Of a stretch of 38,396 nt of DNA, positions 17,192-25,584 are shown piece by piece. How positions within the stretch are numbered: position 1 is the stretch's first letter; every line of letters starts with the position of its first letter. The position numbers and the translations under genes were made by a program. Source of the stretch: Lichenicola sp964249735 (GTDB taxonomy: Bacteria > Pseudomonadota > Alphaproteobacteria > Acetobacterales > Acetobacteraceae); assembly GCA_964249735.1 (NCBI GenBank), contig CAXUDP010000028.1, positions 1 to 38,396 on the forward strand. Direction: 5' to 3'. Under the pieces are notes generated by a model. It had not been told where the DNA came from and did no database searches. It saw only the letters and a list, made by a program, of their open reading frames with translations.

Positions 17192-18240
17192 GCGACGCAG
17201 AGGGCAAGCGGCGCACGATCGACGGGCGCCGCGCCGAGGAGGACGCGGCGGAGGCCACGCTGCGCCCGCAACTGCTCGACGACTTCGTGGGCCAACGCGC
17301 CAGCCGGGAGAACCTGTCGATCTTCATCCAGGCGGCGCGCGGACGCGGCGAGGCGCTGGACCACGTGCTGCTGCACGGGCCGCCGGGCCTGGGCAAGACC
17401 ACGCTGGCGCAGATCGTGGCACGCGAGCTGGGCGTGGGGTTCCGCGCCACCTCCGGGCCGGTGATCCAGCGGTCGGGCGACCTCGCCGCCATCCTGACCA
17501 ACCTGCAGCCGCGCGACGTGCTGTTCATCGACGAGATCCACCGGCTGCAGCCGGCGATCGAGGAGATCCTGTATCCGGCGATGGAGGACTTCCAGCTCGA
17601 CCTGATCATCGGCGAGGGGCCGGCCGCGCGCTCGGTGCGGATCGACCTGCAGCCCTTCACCCTGGTCGCCGCCACCACGCGCGCCGGCCTGCTGGCAACG
17701 CCCCTGCGCGACCGCTTCGGCATCCCGCTGCGCCTGGTGTTCTACACGCCCGAGGAGCTGCGCCGGATCGTGTCGCGGGGTGCCGAGAAGCTGCGCTTCG
17801 CCCTCAGCCCGGACGGCGCCGAGGAGATCGCCCGCCGCTCCCGCGGCACGCCCCGCGTGGCCGGCCGCCTGCTGCGTCGGGTGCGCGACTTCGCCTCGGT
17901 CGGCCGCACCGCGGACGGCCCGGTGGACCGGGCGCTTGCCGACGCCGCGCTGTCGCGCCTGGAGGTGGACACGCTCGGACTCGACGCGATGGACCGGCGC
18001 TACCTGCGGCGAATCGCCGAGCACCACAACGGTGGCCCGGTGGGCGTGGAAACCCTGGCCGCCGCCCTGGCGGAAGCGCGCGACACCCTGGAGGACGTGG
18101 TCGAGCCGTTCCTGATCCAAGAGGGCCTGGTGCTGCGTACCAGCCGCGGCCGCGTGCTGGCCGATCGCGGCTGGGCCCATCTCGGGCTGAAGCAGCCCGC
18201 CGGCGAGCGGCTGCAGTTCGACCTGCTGTCCGAGGAGTGA
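17188..18240 (+). CDS. ruvB: Holliday junction branch migration ATPase RuvB
   Basis: Hexameric AAA+ motor that drives branch migration with RuvA. 350 residues; ATG overlaps the ruvA stop (ATGA). TLRPQLLDDFVGQ near the N terminus, Walker A GPPGLGKT at 64-71, Walker B VLFIDEIH with D115/E116, sensor region VAATTRAGLLATPLRDRFG with the arginine finger region, and the C-terminal winged helix (VEPFLIQEGLVLRTSRGRVL). All catalytic parts are present. ybgC follows after seven bases, so ruvAB runs into the tol cluster. Confidence 0.97.
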   Translation: MSDAEGKRRTIDGRRAEEDAAEATLRPQLLDDFVGQRASRENLSIFIQAARGRGEALDHVLLHGPPGLGKTTLAQIVARELGVGFRATSGPVIQRSGDLAAILTNLQPRDVLFIDEIHRLQPAIEEILYPAMEDFQLDLIIGEGPAARSVRIDLQPFTLVAATTRAGLLATPLRDRFGIPLRLVFYTPEELRRIVSRGAEKLRFALSPDGAEEIARRSRGTPRVAGRLLRRVRDFASVGRTADGPVDRALADAALSRLEVDTLGLDAMDRRYLRRIAEHHNGGPVGVETLAAALAEARDTLEDVVEPFLIQEGLVLRTSRGRVLADRGWAHLGLKQPAGERLQFDLLSEE

Positions 18241-18247
18241 CGTTTCC

Positions 18248-18655
18248 GTGCCGGCGCACCGCACCGCGTTCCGGGTGTATTACGAGGACACCGACGCCGG
18301 CGGGGTGATGTACCACGCCCAGTATCTCGCCTTTGCCGAGCGCGGCCGCAGCGAGGCGCTGCGCGAGGCGGGGGTGTCGGCGGCCGCACTGCTGGAGCGG
18401 CACGGCATCGCCTTCGTGGTGCGTCGCGCTGCCGTCGAGTACCGCCGTCCGCTCCGGTTCGACGACCTGGCGACGGTGCAGACCGTGCTGCTGGAGCGGC
18501 GAGGCGCCAGCCTGCGCTTGGCGCAGACGCTGTCTGCCGGAGAGGTGCTCGCCGCCACCCTCGACGTCACGGTGGCGACCGTGCGCGTCCTCGACCTGCG
18601 TCCGGTACGGCTGCCGGAGCCCTGGGCGACGGTGCTGGACGGCCTCGCCGCCTGA
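18248..18655 (+). CDS. ybgC: YbgC-type acyl-CoA thioesterase (Tol-Pal associated)
   Basis: 135-residue hotdog-fold thioesterase from GTG 18248, seven bases after ruvB. The N-terminal signature YYEDTDAGGVMYHAQYLAFAERGR carries the catalytic D16 and H23 of the YbgC/FcbC group. YbgC genes commonly precede tolQ and hydrolyse short-chain or malonyl-type acyl-CoA; the exact link to Tol-Pal is not settled. A spacer of 171 bases separates it from the tolQ start, so tolQ may have its own promoter. Confidence 0.92.
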   Translation: MPAHRTAFRVYYEDTDAGGVMYHAQYLAFAERGRSEALREAGVSAAALLERHGIAFVVRRAAVEYRRPLRFDDLATVQTVLLERRGASLRLAQTLSAGEVLAATLDVTVATVRVLDLRPVRLPEPWATVLDGLAA

Positions 18656-18826
18656 GCGCCGCCATCCTGGTCCCCGTCCTCGTTTCCACCTTGGGGCCGG
18701 GTTAAAAACCGGTCACATGCAACAGGCTAGGGGACAAAGCTTCTGCTCCGGCTGAAAACCCTCTAGGAAGCCCGGCGAACGGTGGGCGCCCGGCCAGCCG
18801 GGTCGGGTGCTGCGAAGGAGGCGCGT

Positions 18827-19546
18827 TTGGATCGGGCGGTTGATGCGGCAAACCTGGCTGCGGCGACGGGTGGGGACCTTTCGCTCTGGAGCCTGTTCAT
18901 CCAGGCCTCCTTCGTCGTCAAGCTGGTGATGCTGGGACTGGTCGGGGCCAGCGTCTGGGTCTGGGCAATCATCTTCGAGAAGACGGTCTCGGTGCGTCGC
19001 GCCAACCGGCAGGCTGCCGGATTCGAGGACCGGTTCTGGTCCGGCGGCAGCCTGGACGACCTGTACGAGACCGACGGCGCCAAGCCGGCGCACCCGATGG
19101 CCGCGGTGTTCGGCGCTGCCATGGGCGAATGGCGGCGCAGCGCCCGGGTCGCCGGCGCCGACCTGTCGCGCGGCAGCGTGCGCGAGCGGGTGGATCGGGC
19201 CATGGCCATCACCGTGACCCGTGAGCTGGAGCGGCTGGAGCGCTGGATGATCTTCCTCGCCACCGTCGGCTCGACCGCACCGTTCATCGGCCTGTTCGGC
19301 ACCGTGTGGGGCATCATGCACTCGTTCTCGGCGATCGCGGCGATGCACAACACCAACCTCAGCGTGGTGGCGCCCGGCATCGCCGAGGCGCTGTTCGCCA
19401 CCGCGATCGGCCTGGTCGCGGCGATCCCGGCGGTGATCGCCTACAACAAGATCAACCAGGACCTGTCCCGCTTTGCCGCCCGCCTGGAAGCGTTCGGCAC
19501 CGAGTTCGGCGCGATCCTGTCGCGCCAGTCCGAGGAAAGGGTCTGA
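18827..19546 (+). CDS. tolQ: Tol-Pal proton channel subunit TolQ
   Basis: Inner-membrane MotA/ExbB-family subunit that, with TolR, uses the proton gradient to energise TolA during cell constriction. The start is TTG 18827: a strong GAAGGAGG at 18814-18821 lies five bases upstream and fits no other codon. That gives 239 residues. Three membrane helices: about 22-44 (FVVKLVMLGLVGASVWVWAI), a long segment near 130-155 (IFLATVGSTAPFIGLFGTVWGI) and 165-190 (EALFATAIGLVAAIPAVIAY). The conserved Thr/Pro/Gly residues lining the ion path are in place. tolR starts two bases after the stop. GTG 18782 is an open but unsupported upstream start. Confidence 0.95.
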   Translation: MDRAVDAANLAAATGGDLSLWSLFIQASFVVKLVMLGLVGASVWVWAIIFEKTVSVRRANRQAAGFEDRFWSGGSLDDLYETDGAKPAHPMAAVFGAAMGEWRRSARVAGADLSRGSVRERVDRAMAITVTRELERLERWMIFLATVGSTAPFIGLFGTVWGIMHSFSAIAAMHNTNLSVVAPGIAEALFATAIGLVAAIPAVIAYNKINQDLSRFAARLEAFGTEFGAILSRQSEERV

Positions 19547-19548
19547 GG

Positions 19549-20019
<471 letters not shown>

Positions 20020-20043
20020 CACCGGACCCGCTGGAACCCCATC

Positions 20044-21018
20044 GTGGTCCGGACGCGACCTGACGACACGAGCCGCCTGAAACGGGCCGCACTGGTCTCC
20101 GGCGGCTTGCACCTCCTGCTGGTGCTGTGCTTCGTCATCGCCCTGCCCCCGATCGCCAAGCCGCCGGAGCCGCCGGACGCGCCGTCGATCGAGATGGACT
20201 TCACCGGCCCGCCGTCGCAGTCGCGCCGCGGCGACCAGCCCACCACCAAGCCGGTGCCGGCGCCGTCTGCGGTGGAGAAGACGGCACCCGTGTCGCCGAC
20301 CCCGCCCGAGCCGGTGCCGGTGGAGGAGCCGCCACCCCCGCCGCCGCCGCCCACGCCGGCCCCGCCGCCGCCGGAAGCGGTGCAGGCGCCGATCCCGCCG
20401 CTCGACCTGCCGCCCAAGATCCAGGCACCGTCGCCCGACGCCGTGCGCGCCCCGCCGCCTAAGCCGGCGCCCCCGGCGCCCAGCCACGCCCCGTCGCCGC
20501 CGACGCCGCATCCGCAGCCCGACCTGCCGAAGCCGACGGTGCCCTCGCACGCGACCCAGCCGAACCGGACCAGCAATGTGCAGCCGGACACCCATTCGCT
20601 GCTGGCCACGCTGGAGAAGTTCCGCGCCGACCAGCCGCAGACCCACCCGCCGCACCACCGCGCCAACCCCGACCAGGGCGGCTCGCCATCCCGCGCCGGC
20701 GACGTGACCGGCCAGCTCAGCGCCGGGGCGCAACGGGCGATCGGCGGCTCGGTGCGCCGCTGCTATGCCGAGGATACCGAGGCGCGGAACTACGCCAGCT
20801 TCACCGCCCACCTGCTGGTCACGGTGGACGAGACCGGGGAGGCGCGGCTGGTCGACTTCAAGCCCGACACCGCCGCCCGCATGGCCGCCGATCCGGAGTA
20901 CCGGGCCCTGGCCGAGCGCGCGCGCGACGCGGTGCTGAACCCGACCTGCGCCAAGCTGCCGATCCCCTCCAACCTGCTGGGCCGGACCCAGCAGCTCAGC
21001 TTCGTCTTCCGCCCGTGA
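20044..21018 (+). CDS. tolA: TolA-like energy transducer, proline-rich
   Basis: 324 residues from GTG 20044. N-terminal membrane anchor at about residues 16-35 (ALVSGGLHLLLVLCFVIAL), then a linker of about 130 residues that is proline-rich (PPPPPP runs, PTPAPPPP) instead of the Ala/Lys helix of E. coli TolA, then a C-terminal periplasmic domain from about residue 230 (GAQRAIGGSVRRCYAEDTEARNY ... FTAHLLVTVDETGEARLVDF ... VLNPTCAKLPIPSNLLG) with the two cysteines expected of TolA III. TolA spans the periplasm to reach TolB-Pal. tolB starts at the stop codon region (an in-frame GTG overlaps it). Position between tolR and tolB settles the call. Confidence 0.9.
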   Translation: MVRTRPDDTSRLKRAALVSGGLHLLLVLCFVIALPPIAKPPEPPDAPSIEMDFTGPPSQSRRGDQPTTKPVPAPSAVEKTAPVSPTPPEPVPVEEPPPPPPPPTPAPPPPEAVQAPIPPLDLPPKIQAPSPDAVRAPPPKPAPPAPSHAPSPPTPHPQPDLPKPTVPSHATQPNRTSNVQPDTHSLLATLEKFRADQPQTHPPHHRANPDQGGSPSRAGDVTGQLSAGAQRAIGGSVRRCYAEDTEARNYASFTAHLLVTVDETGEARLVDFKPDTAARMAADPEYRALAERARDAVLNPTCAKLPIPSNLLGRTQQLSFVFRP

Positions 21019-21041
21019 CGGGCGAGCCTGGAGAGAACGTC

Positions 21042-22388
21042 ATGTCCATCATCAGCGCGAGCAGCGAGGGCCTGACGCGCCGGCGCCTCCTCGGCAGCAC
21101 CCTGGCCGGCGGCGTCCTCGCCACCCCGCTCGCCGCGTTCGGCCAGGCCGCGCCTGCGGCACCCGCGCCGGATGCGCCGGGCGGCGCCGAGATCACCGTG
21201 GACCAGGCCCGCACGGCCCCGATCCCGATCGCGATCCCCTCCTTCGGTCCCGGCATCGGCGACCAGATGACGCAGGTGATCAACAACGACCTGGCGGGCT
21301 CCGGCTTGTTCCGCCCGATCGTGGCGGCCCCGTCCGCCGGCGGCCCCGGCGTGCCGGACTTCACCCCCTACAAGAGCATGGGCGCCCAGGCGCTGGCACA
21401 GGGCACCACCTCCGGCTCCGGCGCCGGGGTGCGGGTGGAGTTCCGGTTGTGGAACGTGCTGACCGGGCAGCAGCTCCAGGGCACCGCCTACACCACCAGT
21501 GGCGGCAACTGGCGCCGCATTGCCCACATCATCGCCGACGTGATCTACGAGCGCATGCTGGGCGACAAGGGCTATTTCGACACCCGGATCTGCTACGTCG
21601 CCACCTCCGGCCCCCGCACCCACGAGACCACCCGGCTGGCGATCATGGACCAGGATGGCGCCAACAACCGGGCGCTGACCGGCGGCGAGTGGCTGGTGAA
21701 GACGCCGCGCTTCCACCCCACCCGCGACCAGATCGCCTTCATGAGCTACGCCAACGACCGGCCGCGGGTGTACCTGTTCGACCTCGGCAGCGGCCGCCAG
21801 CAGGTGCTGGGCGAGTTCCCCGGCATCAGCTTCGCGCCCCGCTTCTCGCCCGACGGCGGATCGGTGGTGATGTCGGCCACGCGCGGCGGCGGCTCCGACA
21901 TCTACGCCGTGTCCCTCGGCGGCGGCAGGCCGCGCCAGCTCACCGATTCCGGCGCCATCGACACCAGCCCCTGCTACAGCCCGGACGGCAGCCAGATCGT
22001 GTTCAACTCCGACCGTGGCGGCACGCCGCAGCTCTATGTCATGGGGGCCGGCGGCGGCGGCGCGCGCCGCATCTCCTACGGCTCCGGCACCTACGGCTCG
22101 CCGGTGTGGAGCCCGCGCGGCGACCTGATCGCCTTCATCCGGATCGGCTCCGGCGGGTTTGCCATCGGTGTGATGGCGCCGGACGGCACCGGCGAGCGCA
22201 TCCTGACCCGCGGCTTCAGCGTGGACAGCCCCACCTTCTGCCCGAACGGCCGCGTGCTGGCCTATGCCAGGCGAGGCGCCGGCGCCTCGTCCTCGCTCGG
22301 ACAGATCGACATCGCCGGTTTCAACGAGCGCACTGTACCGACCCCTGGTGGCGCCGAGGCGCCGGCCTGGTCGCCATTGAAGGGCTGA
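21042..22388 (+). CDS. tolB: Tol-Pal periplasmic beta-propeller TolB
   Basis: 448 residues from ATG 21042, with GGAGA about seven bases upstream. The N terminus has T-R-R-R-L-L-G at 12-18 before a hydrophobic stretch, which fits a twin-arginine (Tat) signal; TolB is usually Sec-exported. The TolA-binding segment AEITVDQARTAPIPIAIPSFG follows, then the alpha/beta domain and the C-terminal six-bladed propeller with repeated (F/Y)SPDG...(I/V)...S.RGG...IY units (RFSPDGGSVVMSATRGGG, CYSPDGSQIVFNSDRGG). TolB links TolA with Pal. A GTG at 21015 overlaps the tolA stop and would lengthen the N terminus, but lacks a site. Confidence 0.95.
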   Translation: MSIISASSEGLTRRRLLGSTLAGGVLATPLAAFGQAAPAAPAPDAPGGAEITVDQARTAPIPIAIPSFGPGIGDQMTQVINNDLAGSGLFRPIVAAPSAGGPGVPDFTPYKSMGAQALAQGTTSGSGAGVRVEFRLWNVLTGQQLQGTAYTTSGGNWRRIAHIIADVIYERMLGDKGYFDTRICYVATSGPRTHETTRLAIMDQDGANNRALTGGEWLVKTPRFHPTRDQIAFMSYANDRPRVYLFDLGSGRQQVLGEFPGISFAPRFSPDGGSVVMSATRGGGSDIYAVSLGGGRPRQLTDSGAIDTSPCYSPDGSQIVFNSDRGGTPQLYVMGAGGGGARRISYGSGTYGSPVWSPRGDLIAFIRIGSGGFAIGVMAPDGTGERILTRGFSVDSPTFCPNGRVLAYARRGAGASSSLGQIDIAGFNERTVPTPGGAEAPAWSPLKG

Positions 22389-22463
22389 ACGCCGCCGGCC
22401 GGACACACCATAGAATAAAGTGACGGCGCCGCGGATCGAATCGGCATCCGCTACGTTGCCGGC

Positions 22464-22493
22464 TTGACCGGATGCGAAACGAGGCAGTAATCG
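22464..22493 (+). promoter_or_regulatory. Candidate sigma70-type promoter of pal
   Basis: TTGACC (22464-22469) and TAATCG (22488-22493) are 18 bases apart in the 223-base spacer between tolB and pal. The order fits an internal promoter that gives Pal, an abundant lipoprotein, extra transcription beyond the tol read-through. Confidence 0.4.
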
Positions 22494-22611
22494 GCGACGA
22501 CCGGAAGTCGTTCGCCGGGCTCCGTTCTCTTGCTCGCTGCCTCGAGCGCGGCCGGACCTGCCCGCCGGTCGGCTGAACCGCCCACACCACATCGTCCAGG
22601 AACCCAGCACC

Positions 22612-23097
22612 ATGACACTGAAGCTTCTCGGGGCGCTCGCTCTCGTCGCGGCGCTCGCGGCGTGTTCGGACGACAAGGCGGCCAACAGCGGCTCCGCATC
22701 GGGCCTCGGCGCCACCTCCGCTCCGACCGGCGCCGCCGCTCCGGGCAGCGAGGCCGACCTGGTCGCCAACGTCGGCGACCGCGTCTACTTCGACCTCGCG
22801 CAGAACACCCTGTCGAGCGAGGCCCAGGCCACGCTGGGTCGCCAGGCGGCGTGGCTCGCCCGCTATCCGCAAGTCACGATCCAGCTCGCCGGCAACTGCG
22901 ACGACCGCGGCACCGACGAATACAACATCGCGCTCGGCAACCGCCGCGCCAACGCCGCCCGCGACTACCTGGTGGCGCAGGGCGTCTCGGCCGACCGCAT
23001 CTCCACCATCTCCTATGGCAAGGACCGGCCCACCGCCACCGGCGACGACGAGCAGTCCTGGGCGCAGAACCGCAACGCGATCACCGCCGTTCGCTGA
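22612..23097 (+). CDS. pal: Peptidoglycan-associated lipoprotein Pal
   Basis: 161-residue outer-membrane lipoprotein. Lipobox ALAAC with acylated C18. A Ser/Gly/Ala-rich linker of about 30 residues, then an OmpA-like peptidoglycan-binding domain: VYFDLAQNTLSSEAQATL, IQLAGNCDDRGTDEYNIALGNRRANAARDYL, and ISTISYGKDRP. The usual GHTDERGT reads GNCDDRGT here, with a Cys in place of Thr/Cys variants seen elsewhere. Binds the diaminopimelate side chain of peptidoglycan and TolB. A strong hairpin follows 26 bases after the stop. Confidence 0.96.
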   Translation: MTLKLLGALALVAALAACSDDKAANSGSASGLGATSAPTGAAAPGSEADLVANVGDRVYFDLAQNTLSSEAQATLGRQAAWLARYPQVTIQLAGNCDDRGTDEYNIALGNRRANAARDYLVAQGVSADRISTISYGKDRPTATGDDEQSWAQNRNAITAVR

Positions 23098-23123
23098 CGC
23101 TCGCCGGTACCGGCCCGAACCCG

Positions 23124-23147
23124 CGCCCCGGGGTCCTCCCCGGGGCG
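23124..23147 (+). terminator. Hairpin terminator after pal
   Basis: CGCCCCGGGG (23124-23133) and CCCCGGGGCG (23138-23147) form a perfect 10-bp stem with a TCCT loop. TTCGCGTTTG follows, a weak U-rich tail. It probably ends most pal transcripts before cpoB. Confidence 0.6.
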
Positions 23148-23261
23148 TTCGCGTTTGCGGCGACATGGCCGCCTCGTGCGGCAACTTCATGCGGCCGCCG
23201 TTCTGTCCTAGCCTCCGTCGTGCCGGCCGCGCTGCCGGCCTGCCGAGCCCGGGGATTGTCC

Positions 23262-24140
23262 ATGCGTCCTGTGTCCTGCCTTCCGCGATGCGCCGTCGTG
23301 CTGCTCGGCCTCGGCGCGACCGTCGCGCATGGCGGAGCCGCCCGGGCCCAGATCGAGAGCCGGGAAGGGATCTCGCTGCAGAACCAGATCCTGGAGCTGC
23401 GCCACGAGCTGGAGCAGGTGGAGAGCGGCGGCGGCGGCGCGCCGGTGGCGCCGCCGATCGGCGGCCAGTCCGGCCAGCCGGGCGCCGTCGACCCGGGGCT
23501 GGCGCCGCAGCTGCTCGACCGCGTGCAGACGCTGGAACAACAGGTGCGCGACATGCGCGGCGAGTTCGACCAGCTCGCCAACCAGGTGCAGCAGCAGAAC
23601 GCCACCCTGTCCAAGCAGATCAGCGACATGAACTTCGCCCTGCAGCAGGGCCATGGCGGCGCCCCCGGACCCGGAGTGGGGCCGGTGGAACCGGGCGCCC
23701 TGTCGGCGCCGCCGCAGGCCCGGCCGGCAGCGCCGCCACCGCCGCCACCGGTGCGGCGCACGCCGGAATCCACCCTCGCCGCCGGCAACGCCGCGCTGGC
23801 GCGCCGCGACTACCCCGCCGCCCAGGCCAGCGCGCAGGAGGTGCTGTCCGGCCCGCGCAACCCGCGCCAGATCGACGCCCAGTTCCTGCTCGGCCAGTCG
23901 CTCGCCGGCCAGCACCAGTACCAGCAAGCCGCGGTGGCCTACTACGACACCTACAACCGCTCGCCGCGCTCTGGCCGCGCCCCGGACGCCCTGCTCGGCG
24001 TCAGCGCCTCCCTGATCGCGCTCGGCGACAAGGGCTCCGCCTGCCAGGCGCTGTCGAAGCTCCATGCCGAGTTCCCGTCGCCGGCGCCGCGCGTGCGCAG
24101 CGCATCGGCTGCCCTGCGCGGCCGCGCCGGCTGCCGCTGA
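23262..24140 (+). CDS. cpoB: Tol-Pal accessory protein CpoB (YbgF)
   Basis: 292-residue periplasmic protein that coordinates Tol-Pal function with peptidoglycan synthesis at the septum. Signal peptide MRPVSCLPRCAVVLLGLGAT...ARAQ. A coiled-coil region at about 35-130 (LQNQILELRHELEQVE, LLDRVQTLEQQVRDMRGEFDQL, VQQQNATLSKQISDM), a Pro-rich linker, and C-terminal TPR repeats from about residue 165 (AAGNAALARRDYPAAQ, AQFLLGQSLAGQHQYQQA, ALLGVSASLIALGDKGSACQALSKL). ATG 23262 follows GGGGA; TTG 23256 is an alternative. tilS begins right at its stop codon in another frame. Confidence 0.92.
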   Translation: MRPVSCLPRCAVVLLGLGATVAHGGAARAQIESREGISLQNQILELRHELEQVESGGGGAPVAPPIGGQSGQPGAVDPGLAPQLLDRVQTLEQQVRDMRGEFDQLANQVQQQNATLSKQISDMNFALQQGHGGAPGPGVGPVEPGALSAPPQARPAAPPPPPPVRRTPESTLAAGNAALARRDYPAAQASAQEVLSGPRNPRQIDAQFLLGQSLAGQHQYQQAAVAYYDTYNRSPRSGRAPDALLGVSASLIALGDKGSACQALSKLHAEFPSPAPRVRSASAALRGRAGCR

Positions 24141-24190
24141 ACCGCCTTCCGGCGGCGGAACCGGTCGGCGACGCCGAGTTCGCCGCCCTG

Positions 24191-25417
24191 ATGACCCCGC
24201 TCGGGCCCTGGCCGGGCGCGGGCGCGTCATCACCGGTGGCGGTCGCGGTGTCCGGGGGCGCCGACAGCACTGCCCTGGCCTGGCTGTCGCAGCGCTGGAC
24301 CGCGTCGCGCGGCCTGCGCCTGCTGGCGCTGGTGGTCGATCACCGGCTGCGTCCCGGCTCGACCGCCGAGGCCGCACGGACGGCCGCCGGGCTTCGGTCC
24401 CGCGACGTCGAGGCCCGGCTGCTGGCGGCGCATGACCTCCATCCCGGTCCGGCGCTGGCCCGTCGGGCGCGGGAGGCACGCTACCGGCTGCTGGCCGCTG
24501 CCTGCCGCGACGCCGGCGCCATCGACCTGCTGCTCGGCCACCACGCCGGCGACCAGGCGGAGACCGTGCTGATGCGCGCCCGCGCCGGCAGCGGCCCGGA
24601 CGGCCTGGCCGGCATGGCGGCGCTGACCGAGACCGCCGACCTGCGCCTGGTCCGCCCGCTGCTCCCCGTCGCCCCGGCCCGGCTGCGCGCCACCCTGTCC
24701 CGGCACCGGATCGCCTGGATCGAGGACCCGTCCAACCAGGACCGGACGGCGCAGCGGGCGCGGCTCAGGCAGGAGCTGTCCGGACCGGGCGACCAGGTGC
24801 CGCACCTCCTGTCGGACGCCGCGGCGGCGGGTGCCGCGCGGATGCGGCGCAAGGCGGGCGACGCCGCGGTGCTGGCGGAGGCGGCGGTGCTTCGTCCGGA
24901 AGGGTTCGCGCTGCTGCCGCCGGCGCTGCTGCCGGCCGACGCGCTCGCCGCTCTTCTGCGCAGCGTCGGCGGCAACCGCTACCCGCCGTCGCGCCCGGCG
25001 GTCGACCGCCTGCTGCGTCGCCCCGGTCCGGCCACCCTGTCCGGCACCCGGCTGGTGCCGGCAGGCCGCCTGCGCCCCGGTTGGCTGCTGCTGCTGCGCG
25101 AGGCCCACGCGATCGGCGCCCCGGTCGACGCCGACGACGACGCGACGTGGGACGGGCGCTTCGTTCTCGACACCGCCGGAGCCTCCGTACCCCCGGGCAC
25201 GCGCATCGAGGCTCTTGGCGCCGAAGCGGCCTTGTTCCGGCGACGCACGGTCCTTCCGGCCTCGGTCCTGGCCACCCTGCCGGTGCTGCGACGCGACGGC
25301 GTGCTCCGGGCGGTGCCGCATCTCGGATGGGCAGCCACCCCCGACTGGTCCGGGCTGCGGTTCGGCTACCGTCCCGCCGCACCCGCTTCCGACGCGTCGC
25401 TGTTCACCAACCGTTAA
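24191..25417 (+). CDS. tilS: tRNA(Ile)-lysidine synthase
   Basis: Modifies C34 of the tRNA(Ile) CAU anticodon to lysidine so that it reads AUA. The PP-loop ATP pyrophosphatase motif VAVAVSGGADSTAL is close to the N terminus; LLLGHHAGDQAETVLMR, GMAALTETADLRLVRPLL and IAWIEDPSNQDRTAQRARLR are family motifs. From ATG 24191 it is 408 residues. Family-typical sequence (VGDAEFAALMTPLGPW) begins at least eight codons before this ATG, yet no ATG, GTG or TTG is in frame there; a CTG at 24137 would overlap the cpoB stop as CTGA. The C-terminal half is less conserved but complete. Confidence 0.9.
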   Translation: MTPLGPWPGAGASSPVAVAVSGGADSTALAWLSQRWTASRGLRLLALVVDHRLRPGSTAEAARTAAGLRSRDVEARLLAAHDLHPGPALARRAREARYRLLAAACRDAGAIDLLLGHHAGDQAETVLMRARAGSGPDGLAGMAALTETADLRLVRPLLPVAPARLRATLSRHRIAWIEDPSNQDRTAQRARLRQELSGPGDQVPHLLSDAAAAGAARMRRKAGDAAVLAEAAVLRPEGFALLPPALLPADALAALLRSVGGNRYPPSRPAVDRLLRRPGPATLSGTRLVPAGRLRPGWLLLLREAHAIGAPVDADDDATWDGRFVLDTAGASVPPGTRIEALGAEAALFRRRTVLPASVLATLPVLRRDGVLRAVPHLGWAATPDWSGLRFGYRPAAPASDASLFTNR

Positions 25418-25525
25418 CACGGCCCGAACATCATCGCGGCCCGGGACTTTCCACGGTGCGCGCTCGTCCCAATCTGTGGTTGCGAACGGAGTGGCTTCGG
25501 CGCGCCGGTCGTCTAAGATCAACCG

Positions 25526-25545
25526 GCCCGCCTCCTGTGGCGGGC
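25526..25545 (+). other. Hairpin in the ftsH leader
   Basis: GCCCGCC (25526-25532) and GGCGGGC (25539-25545) form a perfect 7-bp stem with loop TCCTGT, 39 bases before ftsH. A TAAGAT box at 25514-25519 just upstream could be a -10 element; no convincing -35 is seen. The hairpin could be a leader structure or the tilS terminator. Confidence 0.35.
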
Positions 25546-25584
25546 GGCTCCGGCTGCACGTCGAGCGGGGAAGTAGAAGACCAG

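Noticed and set aside
23015..24190. 800-residue protein ending in TilS
   Set aside because: The first half is the shadow of cpoB in another frame, low in family signal and rich in Arg/Ala/Pro.
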